A DNA stretch of 64,000 nucleotides from Flaccisagitta enflata (GCA_965153355.1 OZ231127.1:53878001-53942000), one strand, 5' to 3'. Counted from the stretch's first letter, positions 14,499-26,903 are shown. Numbers and translations: made by a program. The notes: generated by a model not told the origin, from the letters alone.

Positions 14499-15157
14499 AT
14501 ATATATTAGCTTGTACCTAAATGACTAAAAGCAATGAAATCAGAATTCTACAAGTAGTTCCTGTTGTGGGGCTGTCTTGGGCTTCTAATGGCATCAATTT
14601 TGGTCTGAAAAATTTGCATCTTGCTGTCCGCGCCTTACCTTGAATTTTCCTTCAGCCCATGGGAAACCAAAAATTTTAAAGTGCTTAAATCTCTGTTTTG
14701 ACTGCAGATTTGAAATCTGCAGAAAAAACTGTTAATTGAAAGTGCTTTCCTTTTTTCAATATTCCTTCGGGATCATAGTCAAAATTCATCTTGAAGATAT
14801 AAAAAAAGGTAAGTTTGGCGATTTTACATATAAATAAAAGAGAAAGGTAAGTTTTGCAAACTTTGACACTTATTTTGAGCACCTTCTAGTTGGAATATTG
14901 AAAAAAGGAAAGCACTTTCAAATAAGTTTTTTCTGCAGATTTCAAATCTGCATTCAAAACAAAGATTTAAGCACTTTGAAATTGTTGGTTTCCCATAGGC
15001 TGAAGGAAAATTCAAGGTAAGGCGCGGACAGCAAGATGCAATTTTTTCAGTCCAAAAGTGATGTCATTGGAAGCCCAAGACAGCCCCACAATAAGAACTA
15101 CTTGTGGAGTTCTGATTTTGTTGTTTATTGTCATTTCGGTACAAGCTAATATATATG
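14499..15157. mobile_element. long palindromic (foldback) element, 660 bp
   Basis: The left arm begins CATATATATTAGCTTGTACC and the right arm ends with its complement GGTACAAGCTAATATATATG. Inside, blocks such as GTAGTTCCTGTTGTGGGGCTG, CTTGCTGTCCGCGCCTTACC and CTGCAGATTTGAAATCTGCAG recur inverted in the same order. Arms are about 270 bp with scattered mismatches around a loop near 14790-14880. No coding capacity. Confidence 0.85.
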
Positions 15158-15465
15158 TCAGTGGAATGTGGGCTATTTAACAGATAGAGCATTGTAGCAA
15201 TTAGGTAAAGCAAATACGTACCCAGCACACGAAGGGTCGTTTTGTCCTTGAATTAAAACACATTGTTTGATAACGCCCCCTTTTTTTGAATTGCATATCC
15301 TCCGATGAGTCGAGATTAACCTGTAAGAAATTCACAATATCTTCTCATTTGCAAGGAAAGAAACTGTGTCCGTAGCTAGGTCTGTATGTCTTGAATATGA
15401 TTTCTATCACCATACAAAATTGACCTAAATGGTGATTTTTGAGCATTACTGAACTCTACCTTACA

Positions 15466-16085
<620 letters not shown>

Positions 16086-16440
16086 ATCGCTGCATAAAGT
16101 ACTTCGCTTTCCTACTTTTCAAGTCCTGCGAGTCATTTATTTTTTTTTCGTCAAGAAGATAAATGAAAAACGTCTTGAAGATTCGGGAGTACGTACCTAC
16201 GGGAATTCTTCACACATTGACGTGGAGTTATTATAGGTACTAAATGAAACGACCAGATCAGTCTATCTGTCATGAGCGTTGGTATTATTCTATTGTCCGC
16301 ACAATTTTCATTTTTGGACACAGAATACTACAGAGAGCAAGAGAGAGCAAAAGTGAGAGCTGGAAAGGGAGTGCGAGTGCAAGAGAGCGCAAGGACGAGA
16401 GAGCGAGAGAGCAAGAGCGAGCGTAAGGGCGAAAGCAAGG
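16086..16440. other. intergenic, becoming GAGA-rich
   Basis: No supported gene. From about 16325 the sequence becomes an imperfect AGAGAGCAAGAG repeat leading into the GA array. Confidence 0.5.
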
Positions 16441-16441
16441 G

Positions 16442-16522
<81 letters not shown>
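16441..16522. repeat. (GA)n microsatellite
   Basis: About 40 GA dinucleotides, nearly perfect, preceded by a degenerate GA-rich flank. Confidence 0.97.
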
Positions 16523-16528
<6 letters not shown>

Positions 16529-16827
16529 CAGGACACAAGCACAAACAAACGGAAGGAACTTTCAGTGTCACATAAATCAAACACGGTAGTATCGATAATG
16601 TGAAACTGAGAAAGCTGCGCATATTTTTCATTCTGCTCATAAGAATCCCAAACTTCACCAAAAATGCAAATTCGATAGCGGATTGGATTTGACGCTGCCT
16701 TACGCTTTTATGGATGGTTGACAGCAGTCAAGAACAAGACGGCGCCACTGTAGCTGAAAAGGTTTTTTCCTAAGACTGGTAAAATACATACATCTGCAAA
16801 ACTTATTATGCACATGATTATATTTTT

Positions 16828-17460
16828 AGTTGCGTGCTACGCAAATCTACCACCCGCTTTGTCCTTCTGTTGGTCCACCTATTTGTCAGTCTGTTCATCC
16901 TTTTTTGGGCAGTGGCCGATGACCTATGATTCCACATAAGGCAATTTTGTTTTTCCGTTTCTCCGTCCTCCCCCCAAGCCATTCTAGGCCTCAAATCCGC
17001 ACTCTCCAATTGGCCTTTTTGGGCCTGAAATCAGCCCTCTCAGGCCTCAAATTACCCCTGTCAGCCCTCAAATCAGCCTTCTCAGGCCTAAAATCAGCTC
17101 TTTTAGGCTTCAAATTATCCCTTCCCTGCCTAAAATCAGCCCTCCCAGGCCTGAATCAATTCTATCAGGCCCCAAATCAGCCCTCCCAGAACTCAAAACA
17201 GCGCTTCTGGGACTCAATTCAGCCCTTCCAAGCCTCAAATTTGCCTTTCCAGGCTTAAAATCACCCCTCTTAGACCTCAAAACAGCCTTCTCAGGCCTGA
17301 AATCAGCTCACTCAGGCCACAAGATAGCTTTCCCAGACCTCAAAACAGACACTACTAACCAAAGCTGGAACAAAATAGCCCTATGTGGAACCAGCGGCCC
17401 TTCAGGAGCCGCTGCCTCATTACAATAATATCATCAATGGGGCATCGGGAACCGCTGACC
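16828..17460. mobile_element. family C element with CAGGCCTCAAATCAGCCC minisatellite
   Basis: The left end is a family A-type hairpin (TAGTTGCGTGCTACGCAA) followed by CACCCGCTTTGTCC. The family C landmark GGCCGATGACCTATGATTCC comes next. From about 16985 to 17340 there are about 20 units of roughly 18 bp with the core CAGGCCT.AAATCAGCCCT. The right end (GTGGAACCAGCGGCCC, then GGGCATCGGGAACCGCTGACC) is the inverted complement of a family C end. It shows family A and C modules in one element. Confidence 0.7.
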
Positions 17461-17990
17461 ATATGCCGCTTGAGCGACCTGTTTACTTTTTTGCTGCTTT
17501 TATCGATGCAAAATAACAGACAGACAAAAAAGTCATCTTCATATTCTGCATAATCATATAGGTGCCTTTGGACGCGGAATTCCTGCAGGCTTCCGTCGAG
17601 GCTTACGTCATCATCTTGCCCAAATTGAGCGTGAAAGAGGCGAAGGAGCGAAACCAAGACCTGCTGATCAAATTCAATCAGGTTTTCTTGGGTGTGAAGA
17701 CTTATCATAATGGCTTCACCGTTTCTGTCACGACCTCGTTCATGCGTTTCAGTAGCTTGCAAAACGACTCTCTAAGAGAAAGTGTCTGTAAGAAGATTCA
17801 AAGGACTACTTACTGGTCGTGTACCCGGCTAAGTCAACTTTCTGGTGCAACACACACACATGTACACGCACACACATACACAGGTCCTGCGGGCTACGGT
17901 TTCTTCGTAGCGGTCTTTCCACGCTAAGGGATAAGGTCGCCCGCTTAAATTCCGTATTTCCGGCTTTTATTTTAAGTACACTTCCACGTG
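17461..17990. other. intergenic, short (CA)n
   Basis: No supported gene. A short imperfect ACACACAC tract lies near 17850-17882. Confidence 0.45.
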
Positions 17991-18392
17991 TAATACAACG
18001 TGAAGATTGCAAAAAAAGTAAAAAAAGGTTAGCACCCCTACCTACAGCTTAGGACGAAACTTCCACACGATCATATGGGGTATCATTCTGTAGCTTGTCA
18101 CAGTACAATTTACGCCACCGAGGCGATTTTTTAATTTTGCTACCATTCTTGAGAAATTCTACCCCAAACATAGGCGGAGGACACCCCCTTGGAGGTCAAA
18201 AATTCCGCCTTTTGGAGTGAATATCTCTTAAACGGAGGCGAAATTCAAAATTCGCCTCGGTGGCTTAATTTACATTGAGATAACCGATTGAATGATACCA
18301 TACAGTGTATGGCATACACAACCATGTGGCTATGTCGACACGAGCTGCAAGGGGAGGTGCTATACCTTTTCCGTAATCTTCATGTTGTATTC
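17991..18392. mobile_element. palindromic element, 400 bp
   Basis: The left arm TAATACAACGTGAAGATTGC, GGTTAGCACCCCTACC, GGTATCATTCTGTAGC and GCCACCGAGGCGA is mirrored on the right as TCGCCTCGGTGGC, GATACCATACAG, GGGGAGGTGCTATACC and ATCTTCATGTTGTAT. The centre is near 18190. Mismatches are scattered, so the two arms have diverged since duplication. No open frame of note. Confidence 0.75.
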
Positions 18393-18473
18393 CAGATGCG
18401 TAACCTTGCAGTTGTCGGGTGTAGTCAAGTTAAATTAGTTAAGAATTTTGGACAGTCTGAGGGGTTAGTCCGT

Positions 18474-18600
18474 TTTTAGTCGCGCACACGCGACGCTACA
18501 ACTTGCTGTGTCAGTCAGTCGGTAATATTTCTGAATTCCAAGTGGTTTTCGCTCCTGCCCAACCATCCGCAACTGGATTGCCGTGTATCCGGCCTTGTTC
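18474..18600 (-). mobile_element. dispersed repeat family A, reverse short copy
   Basis: On the plus strand it reads TTTTTAGTCGCGCACACGCG, CTCCTGCCCAACCATCCGC and GCCGTGTATCCGGCCTTGTTC. At about 127 bp it is shorter than the 200-bp copies because the middle is reduced. Confidence 0.75.
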
Positions 18601-18620
18601 TTACTCAAACAAAGAGATAG

Positions 18621-18740
<120 letters not shown>

Positions 18741-19131
18741 AATATGACAGACAAAAGATATTGGATAGAATAAGATTATTTGACTATGACGAGGTCAAGA
18801 TGAACATCTTCATAAACATAAGGAATTGCTGTAGTTATTGTTCGAAATAAAAAGTGTTGCCTTGTTAACATGTTTCTTTTTATTCTTGGTCTATACATGT
18901 CGTATGAGCCCGGCTGAGTCAGAGAGGTACATGACAAAGCAGCAAATATTTTGTTGAATTTAATAGCTATCACTCTACGTTTCATTCAGCTAGTTAGTTT
19001 TCGTGTCATTTCGTCTAGGTTTCGCAATTTTGTCCAGGACACGGTAAAGAGCAAAATGTATCTACAAACAATTTCCTAATGTTTTGCTGCCAGTTCCGAG
19101 ACCGTACGGGTGAAGATTTCTTATGTTAGTT
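18741..19131. other. intergenic, no gene seen
   Basis: Unique-looking sequence without a supported coding or RNA gene. Confidence 0.5.
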
Positions 19132-19287
19132 GTGGACACGTAACTCTATAAGAGGCTTTGTCCGTCCGTCCGTCCGTCTGTCCGTCCGTCTGTCCGTCCG
19201 TAACCATCGAGTCGAAAAGTGGGAAAATGCATATTTCTGCTCCTGCCCACCTGTCCGCAACTGATGGCCCAGTATCCGGCCTTGTTC
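19132..19287 (-). mobile_element. dispersed repeat family A, reverse copy
   Basis: It contains a (CCGT)n run (19160-19202), CTGCTCCTGCCCACCTGTCCGC and AGTATCCGGCCTTGTTC. The hairpin end is degraded. It abuts directly on a family D 3' end. Confidence 0.7.
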
Positions 19288-19345
19288 TCTGCAGGACTCA
19301 AAAAGACCGAAGGGACTTCGTCTCATCGACTTTTTTCCAAACCAC
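19288..19345 (+). mobile_element. family D 3' end fragment
   Basis: CTCTGCAGGACTCAAAAAGA, CCGAAGGGACTTCG and CGACTTTTTTCCAAA match the right end of the family D copies at 39.2 and 40.2 kb almost exactly. Confidence 0.8.
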
Positions 19346-19359
19346 AAGTGCACCTGGTA

Positions 19360-19843
19360 CTCTAGGTACCCGATGCCCCCAAGTTAGTGTATGTGGGAAT
19401 GAGATGAGGACTGTGACAGCGGCCCCAGAGGGGCCGATGACCTATGATTCCACACTGGACAGGTGTAGGGTCTTGAAGACCTGATTTGGGGACCAAGGAG
19501 CGTGAGGTCGGAGATGCCTGATTTGAGAGGCCAGAGAGAAGTGATTTGGGCCAGCTTGTGTCTGTGAGGTTTGATTTTGGGCAGGAGTGGCTTTATTAGA
19601 AATCTGAGAGGGGCCTGAAAAGCCTGATTCGGGATCTATGAGGCTTTATTCAGGGTCTGAGAGGCCTGATATGGGATCTGTAAGCCTGATTTGTTCTTTG
19701 AGAGTCATGATTGTGGGTCTGAGAGGCTGTATTTGAGACCAGTCAGGTCTGAGAAACCTGATTTGAGGTCTGAAAAGCCTAATTTAGGGTCTGAGTGAGT
19801 GGGCTTATGGACCCGCACCGTCTACCAACAGCAGGTACTGGTT
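19360..19843 (+). mobile_element. family C element with CTGAGAGGCCTGATTTGGG repeats
   Basis: It starts at CTAGGTACCCGATGCCCCC, followed by GACAGCGGCCCCAGAGGGGC and CGATGACCTATGATTCCACAC. From about 19500 to 19800 there are roughly 15 loose copies of a 20-bp unit with the core CTGAGAGGCCTGATTTG. It ends near CAGCAGGTACTGGTTTC. The inner unit is the opposite-strand counterpart of the one at 17.0-17.3 kb. Confidence 0.7.
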
Positions 19844-20011
19844 TCATTTATCATGATAACATGATTTGCCAAGTCTTATGACCATACAAATGTTTTTACT
19901 GATAGCCGCCACCCAACCTATTTTCTAAGCAAAAGGATGGAAGTGTTAAAAATGACAATTTTATCTTGGCTTCAATATTGGGCCAGTGGGCCGCATTGCA
20001 TTTAAAATTTT

Positions 20012-20198
20012 ATACCCCGCTATGTTGGTACGTCCGTTGGTCGGTTGGTTGGTTGGTCTGTCGGTCCTCTTTTTACTTTTTTGGCATTTTTTAGCTTTTT
20101 TTGCATACGGCTCCTGCCCAGATGCCCAAGTGACCTTCTCCAGCACTGCTCCTGCCCACCCGCACGCGACTAGGGCAGCTGTGTATCCGGCCTTGTTC
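20012..20198 (-). mobile_element. dispersed repeat family A, reverse copy
   Basis: It begins ACCCCGCTATGTTGGT, then a GGTCGGTTGGTTGG run, TTTTTACTTTTTTGGC, CTGCCCAGATGCC, CTCCTGCCCACCCGCACGCG and GTGTATCCGGCCTTGTTC. The terminal hairpin is missing on the left. Confidence 0.8.
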
Positions 20199-20778
20199 CG
20201 GTTAGATTTGAAACAGTTTTAAAGACTGAGGGTGAGAGCAGAGTACGACAAAGTGCCCAAGCACGCAAGCATTGCTTGTAGGCAGCTAACAAGTTTTGTA
20301 GGCAGAGATATAGGGCAAAAATCAAAATATAAAGCAAATAGAAAGAAAAGAGATTTGTTTATTAGAAATTAAGATCAAACACCAGTAAAAATCACTAAAA
20401 CTAAGTTGCCTTAATTCTAGTTTTTGGTTTAGAAATTATTTTGTTCAACTTTCATATAAACATTTTGTAGGCAAGAGGTAGTAAAAAAAACCCGCTTGTA
20501 GGCAGCTAAAAATTTTGTCGGACCCTGGGTGAGAGGTAAGCAACTTCGAAAAGGGTTTTTGAAGGGGCGGTCGAATTCGATCGATATGATCTATTTTTTC
20601 GTCCATCCGGTGGACAAAATGGTGATGCCTTAATTCGCCTGATCGAAACAAAAAGTCGATACGAAATGAGACAATGAGCGGCAATGATGCCATTAAATTG
20701 CCATTATCAATGGTACACAATGGTGCCAATCGATTTCCCTATCTTTTTTCTCTTCCTTATCCTCTTCCTCATCAAATG

Positions 20779-20780
<2 letters not shown>
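20199..20780. other. intergenic with a repeated GTAGGCAGCTAA motif
   Basis: GCTTGTAGGCAGCTAA occurs at about 20273 and again at about 20494, with related TTTTGTAGGCA copies between. No gene is supported. Confidence 0.5.

Positions 20781-20835
<55 letters not shown>
20781..20835. repeat. (TC)n microsatellite
   Basis: About 27 perfect TC dinucleotides. Confidence 0.97.
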
Positions 20836-20838
<3 letters not shown>

Positions 20839-21951
20839 CGTCCTCTCCTCGAAAAAGTGACCATTTTGACCCAACTCAAAAATACTGCCCAAAAACCGAT
20901 TCGAAACAAAGTCGAAACATATCGAAGCTGCTTAGTGAGAGGATCAATTTTACAATTACTACCTTGGAAAAAAGTATATATACACCCGCAGTGTATTATG
21001 ATTTACTGACTGAATATCTACATAATCATTAAAATGAATGTGTTTGTGTGTCAGGTAATTTGTTTCATAGCTGAACATTTTTGTACTAAACTAAAAAAAA
21101 AAAACGCACTCTATTTTGAGTGGGAGGATAAGAAAACCAAATGATTTGAATATTTTTTGTTAAAGTGATTTGAAAGATTTTCAAATTTTCTTTCATTCTA
21201 GACCAATCCCAAATCTGTATCTCAAACGGTTTAACAGCTAGAGCTTGTCAAAGTTATCTTGTAATTTGTAAAAATGCTTATTTTTCAATGGGATTGCCAA
21301 CTGAAAATGGCAATGTTTTTACTCATTCTGATGCAATTTCTAAACAAATAAAGCTAGAATTACTAGATTGGAGCCAAATAAGGATCTTTTTAAGAGCTTT
21401 CTAATGGTTTAAGATTTTAATTAGTTATTTTGAAATTCGGTATGACAATGTGCCATTTAAAAGTGCGGATTTTCTATGAGTCGAGTAGTAAAAGGTTTTG
21501 AAAACCGTTTTCAGCATCATTTTAACTAATTACATATAATCTTGTCTTTTCATTATTGAGCAAATTTTGTATTTTAGGAAAATGTTTATATGTCTGCCAT
21601 TTTAAAACAATCAAAGCTACAGGAACCAGGTCGGACTAATCTTTTAGATTTCTTAGATTATTTTGCTTTTTCAATAAAAGGATCTAGCTGCTCTGGAGGG
21701 CAAAATATCTTGTGTAAAAAGATTTTGTGTACCTTGTGTAAAAAGTTTTAAAAATTTTCAATTCTTATTACTCTCAATATTATCTTGATTTGTAAAATGA
21801 ATGTTTTTACTCTTTCACTTGTTATTTCTATGCGGTTAGAGTTCCAGATTGAACTCATTTTGAAGATCGTTTGATGAAGATTCATTTTCTTTTTTTGAAA
21901 GTCTATCTGGCGTTTTTGAATTTGAGATATCCTAGGTAGAAGATGTATATA

Positions 21952-22459
21952 CAGTAGATGTCGTCTAGACTTGGAAATACGGGGGAGCTCATAACCTGAG
22001 TATCAGTACAGTAAGGGGACTGATATTTTGCTAGTGTTATATATAGACCCTAAGGGGTTGACGATGGGGTATGGTATCCCCCTACGGCTTACCTTAGAAA
22101 AAAAACTTTCAGTATAAAACTTTGGGATCAATCACTCTTTTCGCAGAATTTCAGCTCATCTATTTTCTTAAATTGCAAAACCAGCCTGGGATTTGAACCT
22201 GGAACCTTTAAACAAATAAGCTGATCATGATAAATCTAAAGTCAAGTGAGTTAACCACTTGGCCAATTCCAGAGGCTGATCATAATGAGCGAATTTGATT
22301 TAGTGTATTCAAGAGAATTTTCTGTCCACAGAGCTGCCATACCCCATTGTCAACCCTATAGGACATAAGCATTATACACATGCGATTTCATTTCATTTGC
22401 ACAAATACTATTTAGGATATGAGGGCCCCCGTATTTCCAAGTATAGACGACATCTACTG
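21952..22459. mobile_element. TA-flanked element with 41-bp inverted ends (pogo-like MITE)
   Basis: Both ends begin CAGTAGATGTCGTCTA and continue ACTTGGAAATACGGGGG. The inverted ends are about 41 bp long with about three mismatches, and a TA lies on each side (21950-21951 and 22460-22461). CAGT ends with TA duplication are typical of pogo/Tigger-type elements. There is no transposase frame. Inside are an internal GGGTTGACGATGGGGTATGG/CCCATTGTCAACCCTA inverted pair and a tRNA-like segment. Confidence 0.75.
22181..22274 (-). pseudogene. tRNA-like segment (A box and B box) inside a MITE
   Basis: On the minus strand the sequence has TGGCCAAGTGG (positions 22265-22255), which fits the tRNA A box, and GGTTCAAATCC (22199-22189), one change from the B box GGTTCGAATCC. 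The 56-bp gap is longer than in most tRNAs and would suit a tRNA with a long variable arm (Ser/Leu type) or a tRNA-derived SINE head. I could not fold a convincing acceptor stem or anticodon stem, so I treat it as a remnant rather than a working tRNA. Confidence 0.4.
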
Positions 22460-22483
22460 TATACTTATTTTTTGAAGCTCTAG

Positions 22484-24658
22484 CTGATCATTAGCACGGG
22501 GGATCATGGCAAAAAATTGTCAGAGCCTTTATGTTCAGGAGATGTGCGCACCATTTCATGGTATATTGCACCAAAAAAAATTTGGAGGTCGTCCAATGTC
22601 GGGAATATGGCGCCGCCACCCCCCCCCCCTGAATAAAATGGTGGTGATGGAACAAATCTTGTTGTTAAAGGTTATTTTGACTTCAAAATTGGGCCACTTT
22701 ACCTTAGAAAAATGACAATAAATCCATGAGATAATAAAATTAGCGCACAAGAGCTAACTAGTGGTGCAATCTGCATGTTACTATCATAACCAGCCAAACC
22801 AGCCTACCACCCAACAAGCCTACCAGCCTAAAAGTCAAAAACGTGCATAACTTTGGCATTTTTCAACTGTTTTCGTTGAAATTTAGTATGTGGTCTCTGA
22901 CTGGAAGGACTCCACATATGAATTCGATTTATAAAGGTTTTAGCATGCTAACCGGCCAAACCGGCCTACCACCCAACCAGCCTACTAGCTTAAAAGTGAA
23001 AAACTTTGGCTTAAAAGTGAAAAACTTTGGCTTAAAAGTGAAACACTTTGGCATTTTTCAATTGATTTGGTTGAAACTTGGTATGTAGTCTCTGAATGGA
23101 AGGACTCGACATATGAATTCAATTTACATAGATTTTAACATGCTAACCGGCCAAACCAGACTACCACCCAACCAGCCTACCAGCCTAAAAGTGAAAAACG
23201 TGCATAACTTTGTAATTTTTCAATTGATTTGGTTAAAACTTAGTATAAAGCCTCAAAATGGAAGGACTCATCATATGTATTTGATTTGTTAAGATTTTAG
23301 CATGCTAACTGACCAAACCGGCCTACCACCCAACCAGCCTACCAGCCTAAAAATAAAAAAAACCTGCATAACTTTGGCTTTTTTCAACCAATTTGGTTGA
23401 AACTTGGTATGTAGTCTCTAGATGGAAGGACTCAACATATAAATTTGATTTATAAAGATTCTAGCATGCTAACTGGCCTACCACCCAACCGACCTACCGC
23501 CTTCAAAGTGATAAGTAAGCATAACTTGAACAACTTTCAATCAATTTGGTTAAAACTAAAAACTTGGTATGCAGACTCAAAATGAAATGACTTGATGTAC
23601 GTATGCGACCAAAGCAGCTTACCTCTCAACCACTCGTTTGACAACGCCATTTGACAACGCCGTTTGACAATGCCAAATTGATTGAATATTGTTCAAGATA
23701 TGCACAATTATCACTTTGAAGGTGGTAGGTTGGTTGGGTGGTAGGCCGGTTAGCATGCATCTAGAGACTACATACCAAGTTTCATCCAAATTGGTTGGAA
23801 AATGTCAAAGTTATGCAGGTTTTTCACTTTAAGGCTGGTAGGCTGGTTGGGTAGTAGGCTGGTTTGGTCGGTTAGCATGCTAAAATCTTAACAAATCAAA
23901 TACATATGTTGAGTCCTTCCATTTCAAGACTTTATACTAAGTATCAACCAAATCAATTGAAAAATTACAAAGTTATGCACGTTTTTCACTTTTAGGCTGG
24001 TAGGCTAGTTGGATGGTAGTCCGGTTTGGTCGGTTAGCATGCTAAAATCTTTATAAATCGAATTCTTATGTTGAGTCCTTCCATTCAGAGACTACATACC
24101 AAACTTCAAACAAATCACTCGAAAAATGCCAAAGTTATGCATGTTTCTCACTTTTAGGCTGGTAGGCTGGTTGGGTGGTAGGCTGGCTTGGCCGGTTAGC
24201 ATGCTAAAATCTTTATAAATCAAATTCATATGTTGAGTCCTTCCATTCAGAGACCACATACCAAGTTTCAACTAAATCCGTTGAAAAATGCCAAAGTTAT
24301 GCATGTTTTTCACTTTTAGGCTGGTAAGCTAGTTGGGTGGTAGGCTGGTTTGGCCGGTTATGATAGAAACATGCAGATTGCACCACTGGTTAGCTCTTGA
24401 GCTCTAGTTTTATAATCTCATGGATTTTTTGTCATTTTTCTAAGGCAAAGTGGCCCAATTATGAGGGCAAAATGATCTTAAACAACAAGATTTGTACCAC
24501 CACCACCACTTTACTCGGGGGGGGGGGGGGGCGGCGCCACCTTCCCGACACCGGACGACCTCCAAATTTTTTTTGGTGCATTATACCATGAAATGGTGCG
24601 CACATCTCCTAAACAAAAAGGCTCTGACCATTTTTTGCCATGAACCCCTGTGCTACTG
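22484..24658. mobile_element. 2.2-kb palindrome with 160-bp repeat units in each arm
   Basis: The outer part ATCATGGCAAAAAAT, GTCAGAGCC, GGAGATGTGCGCACCATTTC and TTGGAGGTCGTCC, then a poly-C/poly-G run (22619-22629 and 24519-24530), is mirrored almost perfectly on the other side. Inward each arm has four to five tandem units of about 160-165 bp, containing GCATGCTAACCGGCC, CTACCACCCAACC and AAAACGTGCATAACTTTGG. Left units are anchored near 22943, 23139, 23300 and 23464; right units, inverted, near 23747, 23876, 24036 and 24198. The centre, near 23640, has three GTTTGACAACGCC-like copies. No coding sequence is convincing. Confidence 0.9.
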
Positions 24659-24835
24659 ATCATGGAAGAAAATATGGTGCATCTGCATCCCAGAACTTTT
24701 AAAAAGCTGCTACGATGGGTTTGAAAAACATATCTGCTAAAAAGGTCTTCACTTTGACAAGCGCTATCTTTAAAACTGTCTGAGATACAAACCTGAGATC
24801 GGTCTAGAATGAAAACCATTTCAACAGAAGAATGT

Positions 24836-26039
24836 CCCAATAATTCTTTTTGTTTTTTTTTTATCAACCAAATAGGAGCAATTTTTTTTGTTTGCATACT
24901 CATTAACTTTCACACTCTTAAGCGCGGATTTTTTATCCAAATGCTATTTCTAGACGGAAAAAGCTAGGACAACCACTAACGTCCCGTTTTGAAGATCTTT
25001 CACAGAGCTATAAAACAATCATGGATCTTGTTATCTTTTTTCTCATTGCAATGCATGTGCGTAAAGCACTGACGTACACATTTTGTCCAATCTTTTTTCT
25101 TTTGCCACCATTACCATCTAATCAATTGTCTCAAACGATTTATCAAGATAATCAGCACACTGGTTTTGACCACTCCTCGAGTGCCAACAGTATCTATGTC
25201 ATCATGTTATTCATTAACTACACCAATTCATGTGAACTTCTAATAAATCTGGAGGAGTGTGGCTTGAAAACTACTGGCTCGAGTCTACTGGCCCAAAAGC
25301 CTTCACATTTTCAGTGAATGTTGGTAACAGCTGACCATTATGTTATGCCAAAACTCAGATTTCAGTACTAAGTAGTTTTAGGACCAGTAAGGCATTGAAA
25401 AGCTGTCAATTTTAGGGGAAAAAAATCACTTTTTTCAGCTATCTCTATCTCTGTTTGCCTTTTCCTATTTAGGCAAGCTTGAATTCTGGGGTTAGTCTTA
25501 AATGAAGGATTAGAATTCGTAAATACATAGTTCTTTATTTCATCAACTGGAGGCGATAGTGCATTCTTCCATACAGCATTCAAATGTGAGTTCTGCTTCA
25601 AAATTTTATTTATTGTATTTATGAAGATTTGAGTGCTTTTCATATGGTTAACAGTCTTGATTTTGACAATGATTGTCAAAAACCAATGATAACCTCAAAG
25701 TATAATACAGTTTTTTTAGATTTTCTGGCAAATGTATAATCTCTGAAAAATTTCTTGTCTTTAGAAACCAACCCCAGTGTTCTAGCTCAATCTTTTGGAC
25801 ATTTGTATGTTGATGAAAACAGATTTTCTTAAATCAAGCGAGGAAAAAAAAAATTCATCCATCAAAATTGGGCATCTCCCGTGGTCATATTGAACCAAAA
25901 CTATTGAGTAATGATATTTTAGTTTTGTCAAAATGTTCCGTTTCCCATATCCACTGAAAATTTGAAGGAATTTGAGCCAGTAGTTTATGAGCAACAAAAG
26001 TTTTCTATGTGCCATTTCGATTTAAAGGCGGTGTAAAAC
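24836..26039. other. AT-rich intergenic, no gene seen
   Basis: Frames of about 100 codons exist here (25021-25317 plus, 25368-25679 minus) but show no domain, signal or composition that supports coding. Confidence 0.5.
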
Positions 26040-26330
26040 TATCAGTTAGTTTTATGAATCTTTGTCACAATCGGCTCTTCTAGAAACTTTCAAAATCAAT
26101 CATCGCTCTGTCTGTATTAGCCTAGGCTGTACTAATAATTCTGGAGGAGATGTGGGTTTGTTTTAACTATTAAGAACTAGTTAAGTGAATCGTGGTCACA
26201 ATCAGCTCATCTAGAAACTAAAACTAGTTTTGTGAATCTTAGTCACAATCTGCTTATCTAGAAGCTGTCAAAATCAATCATCGCTCAGTCTGTATTAGCC
26301 TAGGCTGTACTAGAAATGACTCAGCTTTAC
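26040..26330. repeat. tandem duplication with GTCACAATC.GCT.TCTAGAA units
   Basis: TCTTTGTCACAATCGGCTC to GCCTAGGCTGTACTA (26057-26135) is repeated at 26234-26313, with a partial third copy (GTCACAATCAGCTCATCTAG) between at about 26195. The block spacing is about 180 bp. Confidence 0.8.
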
Positions 26331-26357
26331 TGGCACAAAACATCCAATTTTGTGTAA

Positions 26358-26903
26358 AACAAGGCCAACACCTATAAGTCGCGTGCGAGACATAGATAAT
26401 TACTTTATTACAAAACCACACAACTAAAATGACTTTCATTGAATTTAATTGACATAAGATGACTTAAAATGATTTAAAATGACCTAGAATGACTTGAAAT
26501 AACCTAAATTGACTTGAATTGACCTAAAATGACTTAAATGACTTAGTGACTAAAATGACTTTAATTGACTTAAATTGACTTAAAATGACTTTAAATGACT
26601 TAAATTGACCTAGAATGACTTAAATTGAATTTAACTGACCTAAATTGACTTAAATAGACCTAAAATCACTAAAATGATGAAAACTATCAAAATAACTCAA
26701 ATGACTTAAATTGACTGAAACTGAATTAAAATGACCTAAAATGACTAAGAATGATCTAATTTGACTTTAAATGACCTAATTGACTTGAAATGAGTTAGTA
26801 GGAATAAAACGAATAAAAAAAGTAAAGTGTGACCAACCGACCGACCAACCAACCAACCGACCGACGGACAAAGCGGGGTGTAGAGTCGCGTAGCACGCGA
26901 CTA
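26358..26903 (+). mobile_element. dispersed repeat family B with TGACTTAAAA array
   Basis: It starts AACAAGGCCAACACCTATAA and GTCGCGTGCGAGAC. About 380 bp of loose 10- to 11-bp units (AAATGACTTA, AATTGACTTA, GACCTAAAAT) follow. Then come AGTAAAGTGTGACC, a CCGACCGACCAACCAACC run, GGACAAAGCGGGGTGTAG and the hairpin AGTCGCGTAGCACGCGACTA. It is the clearest full-length forward copy of family B. Confidence 0.85.

Larger units (their letters stand above)
21180..24835. mobile_element. large nested palindromic region
   Basis: The outer blocks TTTCATTCTAGACCAATCCC, TGTATCTCAAACGGTTT and GCTTGTCAAAG (21190-21260) recur inverted at about 24765-24825. A third, single copy of the TCTGTATCTCAAACGGTTTA block lies at about 27134-27153. 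The left side is about 1.1 kb longer than the right between this outer block and the inner palindrome. The pogo-like insertion at 21952-22459 accounts for about half of that. Confidence 0.7.

Noticed and set aside
25021-25679. Two frames of about 100 codons (25021-25317 plus, 25368-25679 minus)
   Set aside because: No recognisable domain, AT-rich, and located beside repeats.
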